63,184 nucleotides of DNA from a bacterium (GTDB lineage Bacteria > SM23-81 > DAOVCL01). This document shows positions 1 to 6,168 of this stretch, in pieces. The stretch covers positions 1 through 63,184 of the forward strand of contig JAOZPP010000009.1 of NCBI GenBank assembly GCA_029932675.1, written 5' to 3'. Positions within the stretch are counted from its first letter, which is position 1; each line of letters starts with the position of its first letter. A model generated the notes under the pieces. That model saw only the letters and a list, made by a program, of their open reading frames with translations. It was not told the DNA's origin and made no database searches. The position numbers and the translations under genes were made by a program.

Positions 1-715
1 AATAGACACGGTAATACTCATAAGCATAGGGATAGATGATTCTCACCCCCCATATAACCACATCATCATAACCATCGCCATTAATATCACCACCTCCGGT
101 AACGCTCTCACCAAAGTAGGAGTGGTCCCTATCTCCCACCACCGTCCAATCAGGGATGCTATCCATATCCGGCCCACCGAAAAAGATATAGACCTTGCCT
201 CTAAGATCGTCTCCATAGCAAGCATTTGCGGCTATAACATCATCATATCCATCACCATTTACATCCTCTGCCCCTGAGAGTGATGCTAAATTCCCTTCAT
301 CTCCAACCAGGATCACATCCGGAGTAGTATCCAGGAGGGAACCCCCAAAGTATATGTATATCTTACCCCCCCCACCCAGGATCATGAAATCACAAACTCC
401 GTCTCCATTAACATCCCCCGCAGAACTTAATCGCGCGAATCTACTCTGAAACACCATATCCGGTATGGGGTCCATTGGTGAGCCACCATAGTAGAGATAG
501 GCTTTCCGGTCGCCACTTGCCGCAGCGATGATGTCATCATAGCCATCCCCATTCTGATCCCCAATGCCAGCAACACTCACCCCTAACCTGCTCCCTGCAC
601 TATCCCCCACCGCCTCAAACAGCTTTAAGGTGTCTGGATTCCACTGCCCCCGGGCAGTCACAGCAAAGCATAGAACTGCTGTTGCCAAAACCAAGATCAT
701 ACATCTTACTCTCAT
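1..715 (-). CDS. FG-GAP/VCBS repeat protein, N-terminal part (cut by window edge)
   Basis: The reading frame opens at an ATG at 715 behind the Shine-Dalgarno GAGGAGG and runs off the left edge with no stop, so only about 238 residues are visible. Residues 1-22 form a hydrophobic signal peptide. The rest holds at least four FG-GAP-type repeats with calcium-binding loops: GDQNGDGYDD, GDVNGDGVCD, EDVNGDGYDD and GDINGDGYDD, each followed by a strand such as VYIFFGGP. In this family the repeats fold into an integrin-alpha-like beta-propeller on secreted or surface proteins. Role is inferred as an extracellular adhesin or scaffold; the C-terminus, which may carry a sorting or anchoring domain, lies outside the window. 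Confidence 0.85.
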   Translation of the reverse strand, partial: MRVRCMILVLATAVLCFAVTARGQWNPDTLKLFEAVGDSAGSRLGVSVAGIGDQNGDGYDDIIAAASGDRKAYLYYGGSPMDPIPDMVFQSRFARLSSAGDVNGDGVCDFMILGGGGKIYIYFGGSLLDTTPDVILVGDEGNLASLSGAEDVNGDGYDDVIAANACYGDDLRGKVYIFFGGPDMDSIPDWTVVGDRDHSYFGESVTGGGDINGDGYDDVVIWGVRIIYPYAYEYYRVY

Positions 716-1025
716 CTTACCTCCTCTATTGAGTTCACTCAGTTCATTGAGTTGATTGAGTTATAGAGTCCGCTTTTCGTCTTTCGGTTTTCGTCTATCG
801 GCCTTCGGCCGTAGGTATTCACTCTTGCGTTTCCCCATGCTGTCAGCCCCGTTCCGACGGGATTCCTGGCGGAAGGCTCCCGCCCTGACAGATGCCCCGA
901 TCTACGATAGACGAACAACGAGCAACGGCCCCTTGTTTGCCATTCGGTTATCGGTATTCGCTCCTCGCCAATTTTCATTTTCTCTAAAATCCTACTCCTT
1001 CCCCTGTTCTCAAGTCAAGTGGTTT
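716..1025. other. Intergenic region with short repeats
   Basis: I see no convincing gene. Directly upstream of the FG-GAP gene there is a run of ATTGAGTT-like direct repeats (about 728-762). TTCGTCTATCG at 790-800 reappears inverted as CGATAGACGAA at 905-915, giving 11-bp arms about 104 bp apart. A palindrome GGCCTTCGGCC lies between. This looks like repeat-derived spacer DNA rather than a coding region. Confidence 0.5.
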
Positions 1026-1205
1026 CTACCAGTCACTGGGGTGCCTGCTTTCGCCCTCTTCCCTCCCCTTTCTCACCTGCTCCTCTAAGACCTCCAGTAT
1101 CCTCTGCCACACCCCCTTCTTCTTTTTCTCCTTCTTTGGTGGCTTAATCAGCTTAAGCTCCAGCCTTAATTCTGGCTTTGGCTTTTTATCATCATCGGGT
1201 TCCAT
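1026..1205 (-). CDS. Small highly charged hypothetical protein (59 aa)
   Basis: ATG at 1205 is preceded by GGAGGAG about 10 bases upstream, and the frame ends in TAG at 1026-1028. The product starts MEPDDDKKPKPELRLELKLI, has a poly-lysine stretch (residues 24-30), and then an amphipathic helix containing VWQRILEVLEEQVRKG. There is no signal peptide or membrane segment. I do not recognise the family. The good ribosome binding site and biased composition suggest a real small cytoplasmic protein, possibly one that binds nucleic acid or a partner through the helix. It could still be a chance frame in a repeat-rich spacer. Confidence 0.5.
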   Translation of the reverse strand: MEPDDDKKPKPELRLELKLIKPPKKEKKKKGVWQRILEVLEEQVRKGREEGESRHPSDW

Positions 1206-1267
1206 AAGGCTAACTCCTCCCCCTTCACTGAGCCCTCAGATCCCCGAATCTGACGGCAAGTGGAGTG

Positions 1268-1293
1268 GGTGGCAGAATCGGGATTCTGCCACC
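1268..1293. repeat. Palindromic repeat, copy 1
   Basis: Arms GGTGGCAGAAT and ATTCTGCCACC enclose CGGG. A second copy with one base changed (TGGG loop side) lies at 1654-1679. Both would form an 11-bp hairpin with a 4-base loop. Two near-identical copies 386 bases apart indicate a small dispersed repeat rather than a chance hairpin. Confidence 0.75.
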
Positions 1294-1408
1294 TCGCTAG
1301 AGGGGACCCTGGCGGGTCCCTGACCCCTCAATGGGACCCACCAGGCCACTCGGCAAACAAGGACGACAGGAATTCTGTAGTGGCCACCCATCCTACGGCA
1401 TGACATCA

Positions 1409-1445
1409 CCGATAATCTCCCGGGGGACCATAAGGAGATTATCGG
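1409..1445. repeat. Inverted repeat with 12-bp arms
   Basis: CCGATAATCTCC at 1409-1420 and GGAGATTATCGG at 1434-1445 are perfect inverted arms around a 13-base GC-rich loop. It is not followed by a T-run, so it is not an obvious intrinsic terminator on either strand. Confidence 0.7.
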
Positions 1446-1653
1446 ACCACACTCTACCGGCCCTCGCTTGCCTCTTGTGGTTTGTTAGGACAACCCCAGA
1501 TGGACGCAGATTCTACCGCACTTCAGTGCAGGGTTGAGGGCCTTTCAAGCCCTATATGGGGCTAAAGCCCCAAGAACCCTCAGCTAAAGCTGGGTAGAAA
1601 GGGGTTCTGCCATCTGTTTTCTGCTTTCTTTGCAATGGATACGGTCTGGTTCT

Positions 1654-1679
1654 GGTGGCAGAATTGGGATTCTGCCACC
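1654..1679. repeat. Palindromic repeat, copy 2
   Basis: Second copy of the element at 1268-1293: arms GGTGGCAGAAT and ATTCTGCCACC with loop TGGG. Only one base differs between copies over 26 positions. Confidence 0.75.
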
Positions 1680-1855
1680 TCATTTATGATCGGAGGGGCG
1701 GGCAGGGGTGAACCTACGGGCGTCTCCGCTATGTTTTGTCCCCAAATGCTGTCTCCAACCACCAAAGAAGGCAGCACCGGCTTCCTCTGCCCGCCCAAGC
1801 CACGGACAAGCGGAGACACTTAAGGGAAACGCAAAAAGCGTGCCAAAATAGGGGT

Positions 1856-1889
1856 AAAAAAATAAAAAAGCACTTAGTAAACTAAGTGC
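1856..1889 (-). terminator. Intrinsic terminator of the sigma-54 activator transcript
   Basis: On the minus strand a perfect 8-bp stem GCACTTAG/CTAAGTGC with a 4-base loop (1870-1889) is followed by a T-rich run of 14 bases (complement of 1856-1869). It lies about 180 bases past the stop of the minus-strand regulator gene, its most likely client. Confidence 0.8.
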
Positions 1890-1959
1890 CTGTTGCATAA
1901 GAAAAAAAGGGGGGAATTGTCCTAAAATTTACAACCGCTTTTTTGATGAAAAAGCAAGA

Positions 1960-1976
1960 TTGGCAAAGAAATTGCT
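1960..1976 (+). promoter_or_regulatory. Sigma-54 (-24/-12) promoter-like site
   Basis: TTGGCAAAGAAATTGCT matches the sigma-54 pattern TTGGCA-N6-TTGCW with exactly ten bases between the GG and GC pairs. It reads rightward, towards the 3' end of the sigma-54 activator gene and thus antisense to it. A short hairpin with a T-run, AAATTAGG (1991-1998) / CCTAATTT (2008-2015), follows at once. The match is good, but the lack of a downstream sense gene makes its role unclear. Confidence 0.45.
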
Positions 1977-2043
1977 ACCTGGAACCACATAAATTAGGTG
2001 TAATTCCCCTAATTTTTTAGAATTACGGAAAATGTCAATAGAG

Positions 2044-2059
2044 TTGGCAATATTGCCAA
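2044..2059. promoter_or_regulatory. Perfect 16-bp palindrome (operator-like)
   Basis: TTGGCAATATTGCCAA is its own reverse complement. It sits between the activator stop codon (2071) and the sigma-54-like site. A dimeric regulator such as the Fis-type HTH of the adjacent activator could bind it. This is inference from symmetry and position only. Confidence 0.35.
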
Positions 2060-2070
2060 TGTTATTGCCA

Positions 2071-4950
2071 CTATTCCACCCTGTAGACTATGTTTAATCT
2101 CTCCATCTTCTTACTCAAACCGAATCGACTTAATCCGAGGGCCCTTGCGGTTTTGCTCTTGTTCCACCCCTGTCTGGCAAGCTCAGCTGTGATTCTCTCC
2201 CTTTCCAGTTGTTTAATCTCCTCCTTTAAGGAGACAGCTGGAGAGCTAGCCTTTTTTGAACTCCCTTTCTCCCTTCCCACCCACAGCAGCTCTGCGGTAA
2301 TCCCCCCTTCCTCACCCTCTATATGGCTTACGGCTACCTCAATGGCCCGCTTCAACTCCCTGACATTCCCCGGCCAGTCGTATCCCATCAACACCTCTAA
2401 GGCAGCAGGGGTTATACCATTCACCTCCTTCCCATACTTTTCCCCAAAGAGCTTCATAAAATGCTCACAGAGTAGCGGTATGTCTCCCTTCCTCTCCCTC
2501 AGGGGAGGAAGCCACAAGGTTACCCCCTCTATCCGATAGTAAAGGTCATTCCGAAAAGAGCCCTCCACCATAGCCCGGTGGAGATCCTTGTTGGTGGCCA
2601 CTATCACCCGCACATCCACCTTGACCTCCTCTGTCCCCCCTACCCTGCGAAAGCTCTGGGTCTCCAGAAAACGAAGGAGCTTTGACTGCATAGCAGGGCT
2701 CATATCCCCTATCTCATCTAAGAATACCGTTCCCCCATCGGCTACCTCAAACAGCCCCTTGTGTTGGACCTTGGCATCGGTGAAAGCACCCTTCTCATAG
2801 CCAAAAAGCTCTGACTCCAAGAGGTTATCAGACATGTTGGCACAATTTATTGCCATAAATGGCCCCTCCTTCCGCGCCCCAATGGAATGAATGAACCTGG
2901 CTATTACCTCTTTCCCCGTGCCACTTTCCCCCTCAATTATAATCGGGTATTCAGCATTTCTAATCCTCTCCACCTCATCCAATACCCTGAGCATCTGGGG
3001 GTCCTGGGTGACTATTTCCCCAGTGAGCCTGAGTTGCCTCTTTAGGGAGGCCAACTCCCTCTCCAGGATCGCCTTGGCCACCCTCTCGGAGAGAAGATAG
3101 AAGAGGTCCAACTCCTTATCCAAGAAGGGTTCTTTGCCCTTTCGCCGATCCACATAGAGGTAACCCTCTGCCCTCTCCCCATTCCCATAGGGGATCAACA
3201 TTAGGCTACCAGCCCCCACAGCGGAGAAGCGCTCATCCAGGGAGCTATCATAGAGGATAGAGGGAGTGCCCACCTCAAAGCTATTTCCATCCGCCAACAG
3301 GGAGAGAAGCCCCTTGGTCTCCTCCCTGGTGAGGTTATGCGATGCCCCTACCTCCATCCCCTGGCCCCCATCCCCGGTGTAGGCCACAAACCCCCTGTCT
3401 GCTCCCAAAACCTTAATCACCTGGCCAAAGACCTCCTCCAAATCCCCTGAGGACAACCCCTGCAGGAACTCATACTTCCTGGCCGGAAAGCTCCTCAGCT
3501 TTTGGTTGAGCTCTGCCTTTAGCTTCTCTACCTCCTTGAGCTTTTCCACCTCCCCTTTGGCTTGCAGTAGCTTTTCCGCCTCTCCCAACACTTCCACTGC
3601 TTTTTTGTAGGAAGGCTCCACCTTGGCAATCTGGAGCAAAACCAGAGCCTGGTAGAACTCCGCCCCCTGGATCTGAGCAAAGAGCCTCTGGGCCTCCTGC
3701 AAGAGCTCGAGCTCACCCCTTAGCTCCCCCTGAGCCAGAAGAGTATGCGCCAGCTCAAACCTGTCCTCAAGGGAGCGGAGGATAGATACTGACTTCTCGT
3801 AGTTGACCTCAGCAGACTTGAAATCGCCTCTGGCCTGAGCTAGCCTGCCCAGAGTGCGATAACAGCACCCCTCCTCAAACCTGTCCCCAAGGGATTGAGA
3901 GACCTTGAGGGCTTCCTTAATGCATTCTGAGGCTTCCTCAAGGTCCTTCCCCTCGGCTATGAGCAAGTCTGCCCTTCTGCGCTGCACCTGATTTATCAAA
4001 TCCTTTTGCCCCAGCCTTCTCCCTATATCAAGGGTCCTCTGGTAATAGTCCCTGGCAAGGTCGAGATCTCCGTTTTCCTTGGCCACATCTCCCAGGGATT
4101 CGAGGCTCAAGGCCTCTTCCCTTTCGTAGCCGTGCTTTTGGGCAAGGGTTAAGGCTCTTCTAAGCAGTGCCTCTGCCTGACTGTGTTGCCTTTGGAGAAC
4201 CTTCAGGCGTGCATAAGAGATGAGCCCGTGGAGTTTGAGCAGAGTATCATTTAGTCCTTCACACTTTTCCAAATAGACTTGCAGGGTCTCAGAGGCTAAT
4301 GACCACTTACCTATCTTCCGATAAAGTGTACCGATATTACCCAAAATAAGGGCTTCCTCCCGTTTTCTTCCACTCTTTTGGGCAATAGTTAGACCCTTCT
4401 CAAGATTTATAAGGGCCTGTTTATAATCAGAATAAGCGAAATTTAGATTCGCAATGCAGTTATAGCAGATCAATATCTCCCCTTCATCGCCTAAAAGCCG
4501 AAATGAGGAAAGACTATCCTGGAAGAAGTCTTCTCCCCCTCTATAGTCACCTAACTGAGCAAACGCCCGGCCTACCATCCTTTGAGAAAGTCCTATTATC
4601 CTATGTTGTCCAGTTTGCCGGTAGGACTCATACACCTTTATACTGAGGTCTCTGGCCTCTTCACTTTTCCCCATCTCTAATAGCACATTGGCCACAAGGA
4701 GCTGTGCTTCGGCCAGTTTTATCTCATCCCCCAACCGAGCAAAGTTCTCCTCTGCTCCCCTTGCCTCTTTGAGGGCTAAATTCAGCTCTCCACTCCGCAG
4801 ATAACAGAGGGCCAAATCCTTCTTAATCCTTGCCCTCTGATCAGGTTTTGCTTCCTTAAGGACCTTTTGATAAAGTCCTATCGCCTGGGGGAACTTCCCA
4901 CGGCTCTGATACTCGTTGGCCGATTTAATCAGCTCTTCAAGTTTTGCCAT
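2071..4950 (-). CDS. TPR-GAF sigma-54-dependent transcriptional activator
   Basis: A 959-residue regulator. Residues 1 to about 480 are tandem TPR repeats (e.g. LGDYRGGEDFFQDSLSSF, ALILGNIGTLYRKIGKWSLA). Residues about 495-640 look like a GAF sensor domain. An AAA+ sigma-54 activator domain follows, with Walker A GESGTGKE near residue 673, the sigma-54 contact loop as GAFTDA near 720, Walker B GGTVFLDEIGD near 740 and arginine-finger motif FRNDLYYRI. The C-terminus is a Fis-type HTH (KTARALGLSRFGLSKKM). The contact loop normally reads GAFTGA, so the second Gly is Asp here. There is no receiver domain; the TPR array probably senses a protein or peptide. It lies 24 bases downstream of the secreted small protein at 4975-5331 and probably shares its promoter. 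Start ATG at 4950. Confidence 0.93.
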   Translation of the reverse strand: MAKLEELIKSANEYQSRGKFPQAIGLYQKVLKEAKPDQRARIKKDLALCYLRSGELNLALKEARGAEENFARLGDEIKLAEAQLLVANVLLEMGKSEEARDLSIKVYESYRQTGQHRIIGLSQRMVGRAFAQLGDYRGGEDFFQDSLSSFRLLGDEGEILICYNCIANLNFAYSDYKQALINLEKGLTIAQKSGRKREEALILGNIGTLYRKIGKWSLASETLQVYLEKCEGLNDTLLKLHGLISYARLKVLQRQHSQAEALLRRALTLAQKHGYEREEALSLESLGDVAKENGDLDLARDYYQRTLDIGRRLGQKDLINQVQRRRADLLIAEGKDLEEASECIKEALKVSQSLGDRFEEGCCYRTLGRLAQARGDFKSAEVNYEKSVSILRSLEDRFELAHTLLAQGELRGELELLQEAQRLFAQIQGAEFYQALVLLQIAKVEPSYKKAVEVLGEAEKLLQAKGEVEKLKEVEKLKAELNQKLRSFPARKYEFLQGLSSGDLEEVFGQVIKVLGADRGFVAYTGDGGQGMEVGASHNLTREETKGLLSLLADGNSFEVGTPSILYDSSLDERFSAVGAGSLMLIPYGNGERAEGYLYVDRRKGKEPFLDKELDLFYLLSERVAKAILERELASLKRQLRLTGEIVTQDPQMLRVLDEVERIRNAEYPIIIEGESGTGKEVIARFIHSIGARKEGPFMAINCANMSDNLLESELFGYEKGAFTDAKVQHKGLFEVADGGTVFLDEIGDMSPAMQSKLLRFLETQSFRRVGGTEEVKVDVRVIVATNKDLHRAMVEGSFRNDLYYRIEGVTLWLPPLRERKGDIPLLCEHFMKLFGEKYGKEVNGITPAALEVLMGYDWPGNVRELKRAIEVAVSHIEGEEGGITAELLWVGREKGSSKKASSPAVSLKEEIKQLERERITAELARQGWNKSKTARALGLSRFGLSKKMERLNIVYRVE

Positions 4951-4974
4951 CTATCTCCCCGTCAATGGAAAAAG

Positions 4975-5331
4975 CTATCCCCTGAAAATCATCTGCCAGA
5001 ATAAAAGAAGCTTCAACCTCCAGTTGAGGAGCTTCTCCTTCATACTGCGCTTTCTCTGATAATTGCTTGTCTGGGTGGAATTGCTAAAGGGATGTTTTGT
5101 TATAAAATGGTTGGCAGGATCAGATATTGCCTGGTTGCCTCCTTCCGCTGAACCTGAGCTTCCTCCCGAACCACCCTTGCCAGAATGATACCACCAATTC
5201 CACGGCTCGGCGGCCATAAGCATACATCTTTCTGACCCTGTGTTTGCGGATGCCCTCTTCACCGGCAGAAGGCTAAATGCTGATAAAAGAAAGGAGATGC
5301 TAAATAAAATTATCCCAAGCTTTTTCATCAT
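4975..5331 (-). CDS. Small secreted Gly-rich protein upstream of the TPR regulator
   Basis: A 118-residue product with a clear N-terminal signal peptide (hydrophobic residues 5-20, then LPVKRASA as a likely cleavage region). The mature part has an aromatic patch AAEPWNWWYHSG, a glycine/serine linker GKGGSGGSSGSAEGGNQ, and a basic helix near the C-terminus (KEKLLNWRLKLLLFWQMIF). No family is recognised. It starts at ATG 5331 (or the next codon, also ATG) behind GAGGTGATGA, with a good sigma-70 promoter at 5377-5405. It is the first gene of a two-gene operon with the TPR sigma-54 activator, so it may be the ligand, a cell-envelope cue or a leader for that regulator; this is inference. Confidence 0.7.
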   Translation of the reverse strand: MMKKLGIILFSISFLLSAFSLLPVKRASANTGSERCMLMAAEPWNWWYHSGKGGSGGSSGSAEGGNQAISDPANHFITKHPFSNSTQTSNYQRKRSMKEKLLNWRLKLLLFWQMIFRG

Positions 5332-5376
5332 TCATCACCTCACAGAAGAAAATCTCCCGTGGGAATCTTATTGTAA

Positions 5377-5405
5377 AAAATAACAAATCTCTTGCAGAAA
5401 GTCAA
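5377..5405 (-). promoter_or_regulatory. Sigma-70 promoter of the peptide-regulator operon
   Basis: On the minus strand TTGACT (5405-5400), a 17-base spacer, and TATTTT (5382-5377) preceded by TGT, an extended -10. It lies about 45 bases upstream of the start codon at 5331. Confidence 0.7.
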
Positions 5406-5491
5406 GGATTTTTTGAGCTGGGGTTGGCTGATGACCCCACATGGTAACCGCCCTGGCCCTGGACGGTTTCTTTCTCTTCTATCCAGGCAGG

Positions 5492-5519
5492 CCTGTCTGC
5501 CGTAGCACAGGCAGACAGG
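5492..5519. repeat. 10-bp inverted repeat
   Basis: CCTGTCTGCC (5492-5501) and GGCAGACAGG (5510-5519) are perfect arms with an 8-base loop. No T-run follows. It resembles the GGACAG-type palindromes elsewhere in this window in sequence flavour and length, and may be a relative. Confidence 0.65.
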
Positions 5520-5861
5520 AGCTGGTCAACGATCACAGGAGCAAGGTTGAAGACCTCAAAGAATATCCCTATTATAGGCCATTGTCAGAGGCCCTTCAGA
5601 CAGTTGGTTTACCAACTCTTCCTTGTATATAGCTCAAACCAATTACAACCCCTGGGTCAGAAAAGGCGGACAATTGCGGCGGAGGAATATCCCCATCACC
5701 TCCCCTCCTAACCCTACCTCTCCCCCCTCCCTTGGACCCCCAACCCTCCCGCCCTGGTTACCATCTGCCTTCCCAGTACCAAAAATTATTTGCTCAAAAA
5801 ATCCGCTACCCAAGACTCAATACCCCTTCGAATTCTCTGAGAAACTCCGATAGTACAGAGG

Positions 5862-5963
5862 GGACGTTTGCCGAGGTTGTGCCCCCGGCAAGGGGAGGAT
5901 TGCGGAACGCCAGAGGGGCGAAAGCCCCTCTGGAGAACTCGGCGAGCCCAGTGAGCTAAGTCC
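5862..5963 (+). ncRNA. Candidate structured RNA element (function unknown)
   Basis: Nested complementarity suggests a multibranch fold: GGAC (5862-5865) pairs with GTCC (5960-5963), GCCGAG (5870-5875) with CTCGGC (5938-5943). Inside is a perfect 10-bp hairpin CCAGAGGGGC/GCCCCTCTGG (5910-5933) closed by a GAAA (GNRA) tetraloop, and a CCCC/GGGG hairpin near 5881-5896. I could not match it to a riboswitch class I know. Orientation is uncertain, because stems read on both strands, but the GNRA loop favours plus. It could also be a repeat-derived palindrome cluster. Confidence 0.35.
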
Positions 5964-5982
5964 GAAAAGGCACAAAAACAGT

Positions 5983-6009
5983 TAAGGAATATCCAAAATT
6001 TGCCGATTA
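5983..6009 (+). promoter_or_regulatory. Sigma-28-like promoter upstream of the Ig-like lipoprotein
   Basis: TAAG, 15 bases, then GCCGATTA, close to the sigma-28 pattern TAAA-N15-GCCGATAA seen at flgM in this window. One mismatch in the -35 core and one in the -10. It lies about 160 bases before the ATG at 6169, with a stronger sigma-70 site in between. Confidence 0.3.
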
Positions 6010-6109
6010 AAAGGAATAAACCCACAGAGCTAATCCCTCAGTGGAGCACAGTAAATAACGAGTATAGCAACCCGAACAAAGGGTTGGCCATAAGAGTTCA
6101 ATTTTTCCC

Positions 6110-6138
6110 TTGACAAACCTTTGGCAATCTGATAGTTT
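6110..6138 (+). promoter_or_regulatory. Sigma-70 promoter of the Ig-like lipoprotein operon
   Basis: Consensus TTGACA at 6110-6115, a 17-base spacer, and TAGTTT at 6133-6138 preceded by TGA (extended -10). It is 30 bases upstream of the ATG at 6169. Confidence 0.65.
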
Positions 6139-6168
6139 TGGAGATAAAATCTAACCAAGGAGGAATAG

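Larger units (their letters stand above)
1206..1855. other. Non-coding region rich in palindromes
   Basis: About 650 bases without a supportable gene. It holds several inverted repeats listed separately, plus short ones such as GGGGCTAAAGCCCC near 1557-1571, CAGCTAAAGCTG near 1580-1592, and a separated pair GTCTCCGCT near 1720 / AGCGGAGAC near 1809. Frames open here overlap these palindromes, lack ribosome binding sites and have no family character. The pattern resembles a REP-like repeat region. Confidence 0.5.
5406..6109. other. Non-coding region between divergent operons
   Basis: About 700 bases without a supportable gene; frames open here have low-complexity Pro/Ser-rich translations and no ribosome binding sites. 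It contains a strong hairpin at 5492-5519, a structured element at 5862-5963 and a sigma-28-like site at 5983-6009, listed separately. Confidence 0.6.

Noticed and set aside
1331-1823. Overlapping open frames of 60-80 codons on both strands
   Set aside because: They run through palindromic repeats, have no ribosome binding site and show no family-like composition.
5862-5963. Cobalamin or c-di-GMP riboswitch
   Set aside because: Checked for the conserved B12 box and GEMM core motifs by eye; neither is present.
5441-6025. Several short frames in the gap before the Ig-like lipoprotein
   Set aside because: Pro/Ser-rich low-complexity translations without ribosome binding sites, overlapping a structured element.
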